Notes under the pieces: model-generated
Seen by the model: only the letters and a program-made list of their open reading frames with translations
What the model was told of the DNA's origin: nothing
Databases searched by the model: none
In this document: piece by piece, positions 19,227 through 27,936 of the stretch
How the letters are laid out: every line of letters begins with the position of its first letter
How positions within the stretch are numbered: the first letter of the stretch is position 1
Source: Chryseobacterium shigense
GTDB lineage: Bacteria; Bacteroidota; Bacteroidia; Flavobacteriales; Weeksellaceae
Assembly (NCBI RefSeq): GCF_014207845.1
Contig: NZ_JACHLC010000001.1
Location: forward strand, 1,426,001-1,490,000
Length of the DNA: 64,000 nt
Direction: 5' to 3'
Made by a program: the position numbers and the translations under genes

Positions 19227-20630
19227 TTACATATGGATTGGTCTTTTAGCCGTAGCATCCAGTGCTGCTTCTTTAATAGCTTCTGCATATGTCGGGTGGG
19301 CGTGAGAACTTCTTGCGATATCTTCTGCACTTGCACGGAATTCCATAGCAATTACACCTTCTGCAATAAGGTCGGCAGCTCTTGCTCCAATGATGTGCAT
19401 TCCCAAAACCTCGTCAGTTTTTTCATCAGCAATAATCTTCACAAGTCCATCAATATCACCGCTTGCACGGCTTCTACCTAAAGCTCTCATCGGGAAAGAA
19501 CCGACTTTGTAAGCTACTCCTTCTTCTTTCAGCTGCTCTTCGGTTTTACCTACTCCAGCAACTTCAGGCCATGTGTATACAACACCCGGAATCAGGTTAT
19601 AATTGATATGCGGCTTTTGTCCTGCCAGTATTTCGGCTACAAGAACTCCTTCTTCTTCAGCTTTATGGGCAAGCATTGCTCCTTTGATCACGTCTCCGAT
19701 TGCATAGATGTTAGCCACGTTAGTCTGTAAGTGATCGTTTGTTTTTACTCTTCCTCTTTCGTCAAGTTCCACACCTGCTTTTTCAAGAGCAAGGCCGTCT
19801 GTATAAGGTCTTCTGCCTACAGAAACTAGACAATAATCTCCTTCTACAACTACTTCTTCTCCTTTTTTATCTTTAGCAGTGATTTTTACAGTATCTCCGT
19901 TTCTTTCAACAGCAGAAACAGCGGTAGAAAGCATAAATTTCATTCCCTGTTTTTTAAGAACTTTAGTCAATTCTTTGCTTAAAGCCCCATCCATTCCAGG
20001 AATGATTTTATCCATAAATTCAACAACAGTTACCTGAGCGCCTAATCTTAAGTATACGGAACCTAATTCAAGACCGATAACTCCTCCACCGATAACCACT
20101 AAATGCTTAGGGATTTCCTTAAGATTTAAAGCTTCCGTAGAAGTAATCACTCTTTCTTTGTCAAGAGAAATGAAAGGTAAACTGGACGGCTTGGAACCGG
20201 TTGCGATAATGGTATATTTGGATTCGATGGTTTCTGAAGAACCGTCATTTTTAGTTACTTTGATCTGAGTAGCAGATTCGAAGCTTCCCAATCCTTCAAA
20301 AACAGTGATTTTGTTTTTGCTCATCAGGTAGTTGATTCCATCTGTATTCTGTTTTACCACTTCGTTCTTACGCTCGATCATTCTTGCGATATCAGCCTGT
20401 GGCTCGTTGATAATGATTCCGTGGCCTGCAAAGTTGTGCTTCGCGTTCTCGAAATGCTCAGAGCTGTCTAAAAGCGCTTTTGACGGAATACATCCAACGT
20501 TAAGACAAGTTCCGCCTAAAGTTGAATATTTTTCAATAATTGCTGTTTTGAAACCTAACTGAGCTGCACGGATAGCAGCCACATAACCTCCAGGACCAGA
20601 ACCGATTACGGTAACATCGAATTGACTCAT
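19227..20630 (-). CDS. lpdA: Dihydrolipoyl dehydrogenase (E3)
   Basis: FAD flavoprotein that reoxidises dihydrolipoamide in the 2-oxoacid dehydrogenase complexes and the glycine cleavage system, passing electrons to NAD+. The 467-aa length is standard. The FAD dinucleotide fold is VIGSGPGGYVAAIRAAQLG (about residues 8-26), the redox disulfide is C42/C47 in GGTCLNVGCIPSKALL, and the NAD fold is VVIGGGVIGLELGSVYLRLG. The C-terminal catalytic pair is H445/E450 in HPTYAE. No E1/E2 genes are adjacent, so it probably serves several complexes. It has its own promoter and terminator. Confidence 0.97.
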   Translation of the reverse strand: MSQFDVTVIGSGPGGYVAAIRAAQLGFKTAIIEKYSTLGGTCLNVGCIPSKALLDSSEHFENAKHNFAGHGIIINEPQADIARMIERKNEVVKQNTDGINYLMSKNKITVFEGLGSFESATQIKVTKNDGSSETIESKYTIIATGSKPSSLPFISLDKERVITSTEALNLKEIPKHLVVIGGGVIGLELGSVYLRLGAQVTVVEFMDKIIPGMDGALSKELTKVLKKQGMKFMLSTAVSAVERNGDTVKITAKDKKGEEVVVEGDYCLVSVGRRPYTDGLALEKAGVELDERGRVKTNDHLQTNVANIYAIGDVIKGAMLAHKAEEEGVLVAEILAGQKPHINYNLIPGVVYTWPEVAGVGKTEEQLKEEGVAYKVGSFPMRALGRSRASGDIDGLVKIIADEKTDEVLGMHIIGARAADLIAEGVIAMEFRASAEDIARSSHAHPTYAEAIKEAALDATAKRPIHM

Positions 20631-20673
20631 GTTATTGTATGAATTTGTTTGTTATTATCTTTCTTAATTCTCA

Positions 20674-20704
20674 CAAATTTACATATAAATTACCAAGCAC
20701 CAAA
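20674..20704 (-). promoter_or_regulatory. Promoter of lpdA
   Basis: TTTG (complement of 20701-20704), 19-bp spacer, TAAATTTG (complement of 20674-20681): an exact match to the Bacteroidota consensus. A 17-base palindrome (20714-20730) sits just upstream. Confidence 0.8.
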
Positions 20705-20760
20705 GTGAGTTTTATCAATTTAAAATTGATCATTATATGTTTTTAAGTTTGTGGAATATA

Positions 20761-21159
20761 TTATTTCAGCATTTTTATATTCTCTTCGTCTCCTTCTTTC
20801 AGATACATTGCTGTAAAAACAAGTGGTTTTTCTTTGGATGCATTATCAAAATGAAGAATTTTCGCATTTTTTGGCTCATAGAAAGCATCTCCTTCGTGAA
20901 GGATCACTTTCTGCCGGCCCTCGATCTGAAAAACAGCTTCCCCTGATCTGATGATTCCCAGCACCGGACATGGGTGCAGATGTTTTGGAACCTCGAGTCC
21001 TGGTGCCAGTGTTATTTCCTGGATTTCCGTAGTCTTAACTTTCTGATTAATGGCGGTTTTTAATAATTCCTTTCTGGAGATCTGGTTCTGCTGAGCCGTT
21101 ATTACAGCAGAATTCAGTATCAGAACAATGATTACAAATGGCTTTACAAAATTTCCCAT
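20761..21159 (-). CDS. Exported cupin-domain protein
   Basis: Small protein of 132 aa: a signal peptide (MGNFVKPFVIIVLILNSAVITAQ) followed by a single cupin barrel. The conserved first motif is seen as LEVPKHLHPCPVLGIIRSGE, with two His as likely metal ligands, and the second as LHEGDAFYEPKNAKILHFDN. It is probably periplasmic. Such stand-alone cupins bind a metal or a small ligand; no specific reaction can be named. It follows the 116-aa Cys-rich gene by 32 bp on the same strand and may share its transcript. Confidence 0.8.
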   Translation of the reverse strand: MGNFVKPFVIIVLILNSAVITAQQNQISRKELLKTAINQKVKTTEIQEITLAPGLEVPKHLHPCPVLGIIRSGEAVFQIEGRQKVILHEGDAFYEPKNAKILHFDNASKEKPLVFTAMYLKEGDEENIKMLK

Positions 21160-21191
21160 TTTATTTTATTGTTAAATTATATTCTAAGTTT

Positions 21192-21542
21192 TTATGGCTC
21201 CAGATTCAGTTTTCCCTGCCCAAAAGTCCCTGTACTTTCAAAATAAGAGCCTCCATAAACATACCATTCCAGGGTTTCGAGATATTCCGCTGCATTTTCC
21301 GGTGTGATCTGTAAACGGTCTTTTTTCGAAACAATTCCTTTGTACCATCTTCCCGATCTGGAAAAACTTTCGTATTCAACAAAATAATGAATCCATATTC
21401 TTTGGCACAGTTTACACTGCTGAACGGTTACTTCTCCATATCTTCCGTTCGTATGATCTGTACCCAGTTCCGAACTTCTGTATTCGGTATAATGGTAGCC
21501 GGGTTTTTCACAAGCGCACCCTATTTGGTGGATCTTCTTCAT
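21192..21542 (-). CDS. Small Cys-rich protein of unknown function
   Basis: 116 aa, no signal peptide, no family recognised. Visible features: Cys9 and Cys11 (IGCACEKPG) and Cys43/Cys46 in a CKLC knuckle (TVQQCKLCQRIWIHYFVEYE). These four Cys could bind one zinc ion. The protein is rich in Tyr/Trp and has a long aromatic C-terminal half. It lies between the glycosyltransferase operon (70 bp away) and the cupin gene, same strand. The start ATG is followed by MKKIHQ, a good beginning. It may be a zinc-ribbon-like protein, by inference only. Confidence 0.65.
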   Translation of the reverse strand: MKKIHQIGCACEKPGYHYTEYRSSELGTDHTNGRYGEVTVQQCKLCQRIWIHYFVEYESFSRSGRWYKGIVSKKDRLQITPENAAEYLETLEWYVYGGSYFESTGTFGQGKLNLEP

Positions 21543-21611
21543 TGATTGTTATTGATTTTATCAGATCCAAATCTAAGAAAATAAAATTCCATAAGACCAA
21601 TATGATACATA

Positions 21612-22688
21612 CTACTTCATTAAATCCAGCAAAACTTTCTCATACTTATCCAGAATAATATCCTTTGAGAATCTTGATCTGATGGAATTTCTTATTCCGT
21701 CACGGTCATAATTTCCCTGCAGGACTTTCATTATTTTCAGAGAGAATTCTTCGTAGTTTTCAATATCAGAAATTTCCCCGTTCACCTGGTGCTGGATAAT
21801 CTCATTGATTCCGCCCGGGCAGTTATTCGCAAGGGAATAAGTTCCGCAGGCTCCTGCTTCCAAAAGAACATTCGGGAAACCTTCATACCGTGAAGAAAGG
21901 ATAAAAAGATCTGCATATTTTAAAAACTGGTACGGATTGTCCTGTTTGCCATGAAAAATTACATTTTTCAAACCCAGAAAATCTTTCATCTGGAGAAGCA
22001 CCTCCTTATCCTGACCATCGCCCAGAATATGAAGCAGAACATTTTCGTTTTTAAGCCTTGAAAATACTTTAAGAAGATTGTCAAAGCCTTTTCTTGCTGA
22101 CAGATTTCCTATAGCTACCACATTTTTGTAATTGTATTTAAAGCTTTCCGGCTTTACAGAAATATTCAGCTTGCCATCAATAAAATCGAAATCAACAGGG
22201 TTGTTGATCTTAGTAATTATTTCATCTTTAATATTAAAATTATCTATTAAATCCTTCCTCATATCATCACTCTGAGCAATTATTCTGTGATAATTATTAT
22301 AGAAATTATAAAAAAATTTTATTTCCTTTCTGGAAACATGTTCTGAAACCACATTGGTTTCCCTGGAGATAAATTTGGTACTTTTCAGAAATGGGATAAA
22401 CGGCGACATAAAAGCAGAGATTTCTCCCCATCCTGAAAAGAATATATCCGGTTTCTCCTTATGGATAATAGGCAATATTTTTAATACCGAAAACCTTATC
22501 CTTTCTATTCCCAGTTCTCTAACTTTTATGTTTTTTTTAAGTTCAAGAGTAGGGAAATCTACATTTTTAAAAAGTAAAAGTGTAAACTCATACTTGTCCT
22601 CATCCAAATGGTTAAGCAGTGTAAAGATGATTCTTTCCGCCCCCCCAAAGGTAAGTCCCGGCAAAAGAAAGTATACTTTTTTTTTCAT
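21612..22688 (-). CDS. Glycosyltransferase family 4 (GT-B)
   Basis: Adds a sugar from a nucleotide donor to a growing surface polysaccharide or glycolipid. The 358-aa protein begins FLLPGLTFGGAERIIFTLL, the acceptor-side Gly-rich loop of GT4 enzymes. It carries the donor-side motif ILGDGQDKEVLLQMKDFLGLKNVIFHG and the EX7E signature as E(GFPNVLL)E in SRYEGFPNVLLEAGACG. It is the last of three overlapping genes: its ATG overlaps the formyltransferase stop by one base. Donor and acceptor are unknown. The base composition is AT-rich. Confidence 0.92.
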   Translation of the reverse strand: MKKKVYFLLPGLTFGGAERIIFTLLNHLDEDKYEFTLLLFKNVDFPTLELKKNIKVRELGIERIRFSVLKILPIIHKEKPDIFFSGWGEISAFMSPFIPFLKSTKFISRETNVVSEHVSRKEIKFFYNFYNNYHRIIAQSDDMRKDLIDNFNIKDEIITKINNPVDFDFIDGKLNISVKPESFKYNYKNVVAIGNLSARKGFDNLLKVFSRLKNENVLLHILGDGQDKEVLLQMKDFLGLKNVIFHGKQDNPYQFLKYADLFILSSRYEGFPNVLLEAGACGTYSLANNCPGGINEIIQHQVNGEISDIENYEEFSLKIMKVLQGNYDRDGIRNSIRSRFSKDIILDKYEKVLLDLMK

Positions 22689-23467
22689 TATTTCACACCT
22701 CTAAAAATTCTATAATACAAATACTGCCAGATAGTTGGATGGTACCAAATAAAATTGTCCTTTGTTCCGGATATGGTTTTTAACCTGTCATTACAAAAGT
22801 CCTCAACTGCCAGTTTTAATATTTTACATCCTTCTGCCGTCTGATACAACGGATAAGTAGTAAAATTATCTGATTTTTCAGGCAAAACCCTAGACTGATA
22901 AATTACTTCTCCCGTATCCACTCCTTTATCTACCAGGTGTACCGTAACACCGCAGTTTTCTTTGTCATTGTTTACCAAGGCCCAATAGCAACCATGTATT
23001 CCCCTATATTTAGGAGTAATTCCTTCATGAGTATTAATAAAGGTTGCATTTACATTATTCAGAATCTTTTTGGAGATAATTCTGCAACCATTAACAATCA
23101 CCAAATCAGGCTTTAATTCCTGCAAAAGCTTAAGTGTTTTATCTGAATTTACTGAATCTGTTGTTTTCAGAACTGTTTCAGGAATCGGAGATAAATCCAC
23201 TTCCAATTTTTTTATTACTTTCTCTGTTTGATTTTTTGAAAATTTCTTAATAACCGGCAATAGTAAAACTCCAAACATAATTTGTCCCCCTACATTTATC
23301 CAGCCTAATTTTTTAGCACGATTTTTCATAATCTGCTTCATTGGCACTGCATTTTCCTCTATTACCGCAGAAATATTAAAATCTTTTATCAAGGCATTAT
23401 AAGCAATTGCTGATGAACGTGTTTTTCCAGCCAGCATAACAATCTTTTTACTATTATTTTTTTCCAT
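22688..23467 (-). CDS. Formyltransferase-family protein (sugar N-formyltransferase-like)
   Basis: Probably transfers a formyl group from N10-formyl-tetrahydrofolate to an amino sugar. The formyltransferase core is visible: ATFINTHEGITPKYRGIHGC, with the catalytic Asn/His pair (NTH), and HLVDKGVDTGEVIYQ, with the Asp. It differs from methionyl-tRNA formyltransferase in lacking the C-terminal OB domain (259 aa instead of about 310) and in having an N-terminal linker with a hydrophobic stretch (GGQIMFGVLLLPVIKKF). Its operon partners are a polysaccharide deacetylase and a GT4 enzyme, which supports a sugar substrate. It overlaps the deacetylase gene by 14 bp. Confidence 0.8.
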   Translation of the reverse strand: MEKNNSKKIVMLAGKTRSSAIAYNALIKDFNISAVIEENAVPMKQIMKNRAKKLGWINVGGQIMFGVLLLPVIKKFSKNQTEKVIKKLEVDLSPIPETVLKTTDSVNSDKTLKLLQELKPDLVIVNGCRIISKKILNNVNATFINTHEGITPKYRGIHGCYWALVNNDKENCGVTVHLVDKGVDTGEVIYQSRVLPEKSDNFTTYPLYQTAEGCKILKLAVEDFCNDRLKTISGTKDNFIWYHPTIWQYLYYRIFRGVK

Positions 23468-24434
23468 ATTCTTGTGCTATCTCCAACATATTTTTACTTT
23501 GAAAATTATATTTCTCGTTCAGATACCTATAATGTTGAAATATTTCTTCTAAAAATGCTAAATTTTTATTCTGGTGAATTCCTATATCGTGTGGATGAAA
23601 CCAAAGATGAAAAATTTCATTGTTTTTGGCCGCATACGTCATCTGCTGCTTTATTCTACGAAGTTTTAGCTTGTCCAGATATTTTATTTTTTCTGAGTAA
23701 GGCCTGAGCCATCTGCTCGCCCGAATTACTATAAAACCGTTATCAGAAAGATCAGAAATCTTTTGTGTATGATGGCTTCCTACTTTTACGAAATAATCTA
23801 AATACCTGAAGGCTCTTTTTATCAACCCTTCATCTGACCCTCTTGCTGGTGAATGGTACCAAATTTTTTCAGTTCCACGGTAAATTGAAATACCGTTTCT
23901 CTTTAAAACTTCCAAATAGTTATCATTAATCTGGTGTCTGGGAAAAATAAAAGATTTTACATCAATCCCATTGGCAGAAGAAACTGCTATGGCAGCTTGT
24001 GTATCTGCCTCAAACTGATTTTTATTCTGTCCGCTTTCCAAACAGTAATAATGTGAAAAGGTATGGCTTCCAATTTCCTGATATGGAACATCCTGAATCA
24101 TTTTTATCAGCGATTTTCCGTATAATAAACGGCCATCTAACTTTTCTGAGGATTGAATAAAATCATAGTAAGGTGAAAGATTTTTTTCAATATAGGAAGG
24201 CCTAATTTCCGGAGTGTATTTTTGTAAATCCTGAAAACTTTCAGTCATCATAGCGCCTACTGAGGCCCAGGTGCAATGAATTTCATATTTTTTATAAAAT
24301 TCCAGAAGTTTGGGGACTACGCTCCAAACTCCTAAAACATTCTCACCATATTCCTGAATAGTCTTTTTATCCCGGATGCCCCAATATAACTCAAAATCTA
24401 ATGATACAGTAAAAATGCCATTATTCTTCATCAT
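23454..24434 (-). CDS. Polysaccharide deacetylase (NodB-type, carbohydrate esterase 4 fold)
   Basis: Predicted N-deacetylase acting on an acetylated amino sugar. The catalytic-base motif is TVSLDFELYWG. The metal motif is H-x3-H in GSHTFSHYYCLES. Downstream, FIFPRHQIND and FHLWFHPHDIG fit the remaining NodB motifs. No signal peptide, so it probably acts on cytoplasmic lipid-linked or nucleotide sugars. The frame opens earlier at a TTG (24449), but that codon overlaps a -7 box, so the ATG pair at 24434/24431 is the likely start. First gene of the deacetylase-formyltransferase-GT operon; removal of acetyl followed by formylation would be a logical order, by inference. Confidence 0.85.
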   Translation of the reverse strand: MMKNNGIFTVSLDFELYWGIRDKKTIQEYGENVLGVWSVVPKLLEFYKKYEIHCTWASVGAMMTESFQDLQKYTPEIRPSYIEKNLSPYYDFIQSSEKLDGRLLYGKSLIKMIQDVPYQEIGSHTFSHYYCLESGQNKNQFEADTQAAIAVSSANGIDVKSFIFPRHQINDNYLEVLKRNGISIYRGTEKIWYHSPARGSDEGLIKRAFRYLDYFVKVGSHHTQKISDLSDNGFIVIRASRWLRPYSEKIKYLDKLKLRRIKQQMTYAAKNNEIFHLWFHPHDIGIHQNKNLAFLEEIFQHYRYLNEKYNFQSKNMLEIAQEYGKK

Positions 24435-24446
24435 GTGTTTTGCCTG

Positions 24447-24454
24447 CAAATTTA
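24447..24454 (-). promoter_or_regulatory. -7 box of the deacetylase/formyltransferase/GT operon
   Basis: TAAATTTG on the minus strand, 12 bp before the chosen ATG. The predicted leader is very short. No TTTG is seen at -33; the spacer is a poly-A/T tract. Confidence 0.5.
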
Positions 24455-24501
24455 CTTTTTTTTTTTGAATTCTTAATTTGAAAAAAGGATTGTTATTGTT
24501 G

Positions 24502-26706
24502 TCAATTGGCTACATCACTGATGAATTTTATCCTCAGCATCCTTACTTCCTCATCGGAAAGTTCATCTCCAAATTCATCAAGCAGCACTTTCATGCTGTC
24601 ACTTTCAGATTCGGTCATAAATTCTATGAAGCCGTCTACAATATCTTCATCAAAATTATCTTCGATATAATAGTCGATATTCAGTTTTGTTCCCTGGTAG
24701 ACGATACTTTCCATTTCTTTTAAAAGCTCGTTCATCGAAAGGTTTTTGGCTCTTGCGATATCCTCAAGGTCAATTTTTTTGTCGGTACTCTGGATAATGA
24801 AAACTTTATGGCTGGATTTGTTGGCTACCTGCTTCAGTACCATATCCTGGGTACGTTCTATATTGTTGTCTTCAACGTAAGCCCTGATGAAGTCTGCAAA
24901 TTCTTTACCGTATTTTTTGGCTTTTCCTTCTCCTACTCCGTAGATTTTTGCAATTTCTTCCAGCGAAACAGGATACTGAACCGTCATATCCTCCAAACTT
25001 GGATCCATAAAAACCGTGTAAGGCGGAATTCCATGCTTTTTGGCTACTTTTTTTCTCAGGTCTTTTAACTGTCCGAAAAGGTTCTGATCCAGACCTGCAC
25101 TTCCCTGCATTTGTATCTGCTCACTATCTGCTTTGGCCTGGGTAAGATCAAATTCTCTGTCTTCTGCAATGAGGAAGGATTCTTTACATTGGCCTTCCAA
25201 AAAATTCCTGGCCTTTTCAGACATTTTCAAAACTCCGTAGGTTTCAATATCTTTCTGTAAAAATCCCTGAACGGTAGCCTGTCTTAAAATGGTTTTCCAG
25301 TAATTATCTTTTTCCTCTTTTCCAAAACCGAAATGAGAAGTCTGTTCTAATTTATATGATTTGGTAACGGCATTTTCTTTCCCGGCAATAACTGAAATCA
25401 GGTCTTTTGCCTTGAATTTCTCACCTGTATCTCTAATAAGTTTTAAAACTTTTGTGAGATCTGCTGTTGCGTCTTTTAATTTTGGAGGATTGGAAGAATT
25501 GTCGCACATATCTGCTCCGTCTCCTTTCACCGGATCAAAATTCTCCCCGAAATAATAAAGGATGTACTGCCTTCTGCTCATTGAGGTTTCGGCATAGCCT
25601 ACCACTTCATTTAAAAGCTGCAGTCCGATTTCTCTTTCGGAAACGGGTTTCTGTGCAAGGAATTTTTCCAGTTTTTCAATATCCTTAGGGTCATAAAATG
25701 CCAGGCAATAGCCTTCGCCGCCATCTCTTCCGGCTCTTCCTGTTTCCTGATAATAACTTTCAAGAGATTTGGGAAAATCATAATGGATCACAAAACGTAC
25801 ATCCGGTTTATCAATTCCCATTCCGAAGGCAATGGTAGCTACAATAACGTCTACTTCCTCCATCAGAAATTTATCCTGATTGGCGACTCTTATTTTCTGG
25901 TCAAGCCCCGCATGGTATGGAAGTGCATTGATACCGTTTACCTGCAGCAGCTGTGCAAATTCTTCCACTTTTCTTCGGCTTAAACAGTAAACAATTCCTG
26001 ATTTTCCTTTATGCTGGCTGATAAATTTTACGATCTCTTTATCTACATTTACTTTCGGGCGTACTTCATAATACAGGTTTGGACGGTTGAAGCTTTCTTT
26101 GAAAACCAACGCATCATTCATTCCCAAAGTTTTCTGGATATCATCCTGAACTTTAGGGGTTGCAGTAGCCGTTAAAGCGATCACCGGAACATCGGCAATC
26201 TTATCGATAATTGATTTCAGGTTACGGTATTCCGGTCTGAAATCGTGTCCCCATTCCGAAATACAGTGTGCTTCGTCAATAGCTACAAATGAAATCTTAA
26301 CTTCTTTAAGGAAATCCAGATAATCATCCTTGATCAATGATTCGGGAGCTACATACAAAAGTTTGGTCTTTCCCCCTTTGATATCGTCAAAAACCTGTTT
26401 GGTCTGTGTCTTATTTAATGATGAATTTAAAACGTGGGCTACCCCATCATCAGATGAAAGGCCGTTTACCGCATCTACCTGATTCTTCATTAACGCTATT
26501 AAGGGCGAAACCACGATTGCCGTACCTTCCGAAATAAGTGCAGGAAGCTGGTAACATAAAGATTTACCGCCGCCTGTCGGCATTAAGACAAATATATCTT
26601 TCCCACCCAGTAGGTTTTCTATAATTTGTTCCTGCTGGCCTTTAAATGTAGAGAACCCGAAATACTTTTTCAATTCGCCTGATAAATTGGCTTTTTTTGC
26701 GCTCAT
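24502..26706 (-). CDS. recQ: RecQ-family ATP-dependent DNA helicase with degenerate zinc site
   Basis: 3'-5' DNA helicase for recombination and fork repair. The 734-aa protein has Walker A PTGGGKSL (about residues 43-50), DEAHCISEWGHDFRPEYR (144-161), motif III ALTATAT and motif VI QETGRAGRDG. The RecQ-Ct region starts near 371 with YAETSMSRRQYILYYFGENF. At this point the family normally has four zinc-binding Cys (CRR...CG-CDNC); here only C401 (MCDNSSN) remains and the others are Ser/Ala/Met. An HRDC domain follows at about 535-610, then a further C-terminal region that is probably a winged helix. Start is MSAKKANLSG. Confidence 0.95.
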   Translation of the reverse strand: MSAKKANLSGELKKYFGFSTFKGQQEQIIENLLGGKDIFVLMPTGGGKSLCYQLPALISEGTAIVVSPLIALMKNQVDAVNGLSSDDGVAHVLNSSLNKTQTKQVFDDIKGGKTKLLYVAPESLIKDDYLDFLKEVKISFVAIDEAHCISEWGHDFRPEYRNLKSIIDKIADVPVIALTATATPKVQDDIQKTLGMNDALVFKESFNRPNLYYEVRPKVNVDKEIVKFISQHKGKSGIVYCLSRRKVEEFAQLLQVNGINALPYHAGLDQKIRVANQDKFLMEEVDVIVATIAFGMGIDKPDVRFVIHYDFPKSLESYYQETGRAGRDGGEGYCLAFYDPKDIEKLEKFLAQKPVSEREIGLQLLNEVVGYAETSMSRRQYILYYFGENFDPVKGDGADMCDNSSNPPKLKDATADLTKVLKLIRDTGEKFKAKDLISVIAGKENAVTKSYKLEQTSHFGFGKEEKDNYWKTILRQATVQGFLQKDIETYGVLKMSEKARNFLEGQCKESFLIAEDREFDLTQAKADSEQIQMQGSAGLDQNLFGQLKDLRKKVAKKHGIPPYTVFMDPSLEDMTVQYPVSLEEIAKIYGVGEGKAKKYGKEFADFIRAYVEDNNIERTQDMVLKQVANKSSHKVFIIQSTDKKIDLEDIARAKNLSMNELLKEMESIVYQGTKLNIDYYIEDNFDEDIVDGFIEFMTESESDSMKVLLDEFGDELSDEEVRMLRIKFISDVAN

Positions 26707-26738
26707 CTAATTTTCTATTGCTAAATTTGCATCCAACT

Positions 26739-26746
26739 CAAAGTTA
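26739..26746 (-). promoter_or_regulatory. -7 box before recQ
   Basis: TAACTTTG on the minus strand fits TAnnTTTG, 32 bp before the ATG. The -33 region is not convincing. Confidence 0.4.
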
Positions 26747-26864
26747 TAAAAATTCTGCTTAAAATAAAAGCGAACGAATTTATAAAAAATAAAACTTATA
26801 TTAAATATTCTTTTTTAAATATAACGTTTTTTAATGGATTTTTTGTATGCCTTAAAATTATAAA

Positions 26865-27824
26865 ATGGAAAGAACCGATATTATTTCAATTGCCAAAAAC
26901 ACTTTAGAGATAGAAATTTCAGAACTTGAAAAATTAAAGAACAGAATCAATGAAGATTTTGCCAGAGCAGTAGAGATTATTCATTCGGCAAAGGGGAAAT
27001 TAATTGTTGTGGGAATCGGAAAATCTGCCCATGTAGGTAACAAAATTGTCGCCACTTTAAATTCTACAGGTACGCCTTCGCAGTTTCTTCATGCTTCCGA
27101 AGCCATTCACGGAGATCTTGGTGTGATTCAGAAGCAGGATGTGGTTCTATGTATTTCAAATTCGGGAAACTCACCCGAAATAGCCAACCTGGTTCCTTAT
27201 TTAAAGGATTATTCTTCTGCCCTGATCGGAATGACGGGGAATAAAAACAGTAAACTGGCCGAATTCTCCGAGATTGTTCTTGATACCCATGTAGATGTGG
27301 AAGCCTGCCCGAATAAACTGGCACCAACGAGTTCTACCACTATCCAGATGGCGCTTGGTGATGCTATGGCCGTTGCTTTGATGGAGCTGAATGATTTCAG
27401 GGAGAATGATTTTGCCAAATTCCATCCGGGAGGAAGCTTAGGAAAGAATCTTGTTTCAAAGGTAGATCAGTTCCTGTCGCCTCAAAAGCCGCAGGTGGAA
27501 GAAAATGCACAGGTGAGAGATGTTATTATTTCAATCAGCGCATCAAGCCACGGGATTACGGTGGTAACCCATGAAGAAAAGATTATTGGGGTAATTACCG
27601 ACGGAGACCTGAGAAGAATGCTGATGAAGGGTGGTGATATCAGTAAAGTCCTGGCAAAAGACATCATGTCCGCCAATCCTAAGACCATTGAAAGGGATAC
27701 GCTAGCAAAAGAGGCTATGAAAATTCTGAAAGAAAACAATATCGGACAGCTTATCGTTACGGAAAACGGAAAATATTTCGGGATCATAGATCTTCATACA
27801 TTGCTTGACGAAGGGATTAATTAA
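26865..27824 (+). CDS. kdsD: KpsF/GutQ/KdsD-family arabinose-5-phosphate isomerase
   Basis: Converts ribulose 5-phosphate to arabinose 5-phosphate, the first step of KDO synthesis for lipopolysaccharide. The 319-aa protein has an N-terminal SIS sugar-isomerase domain (GKLIVVGIGKSAHVGNKIVA and CISNSGNSPEIANLVPYLK) and the family signature HPGGSLGKNL. Two CBS domains follow (VTHEEKIIGVITDGDLRRML and KEAMKILKENNIGQLIVTENG). The frame fits KdsD in full, and no paralogue in the window competes for the assignment. Divergent from recQ, with 158 bp between them. Confidence 0.93.
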   Translation: MERTDIISIAKNTLEIEISELEKLKNRINEDFARAVEIIHSAKGKLIVVGIGKSAHVGNKIVATLNSTGTPSQFLHASEAIHGDLGVIQKQDVVLCISNSGNSPEIANLVPYLKDYSSALIGMTGNKNSKLAEFSEIVLDTHVDVEACPNKLAPTSSTTIQMALGDAMAVALMELNDFRENDFAKFHPGGSLGKNLVSKVDQFLSPQKPQVEENAQVRDVIISISASSHGITVVTHEEKIIGVITDGDLRRMLMKGGDISKVLAKDIMSANPKTIERDTLAKEAMKILKENNIGQLIVTENGKYFGIIDLHTLLDEGIN

Positions 27825-27936
27825 TCTGCACAAAATCATTTTTAAAGAATTCTGAATACTGATTATTATTTCATAATTTCGCAGACTTAAACAGCCTAGC
27901 ATTAACGGGGTTACTGTTTCAGATAGATTTTAGTAT

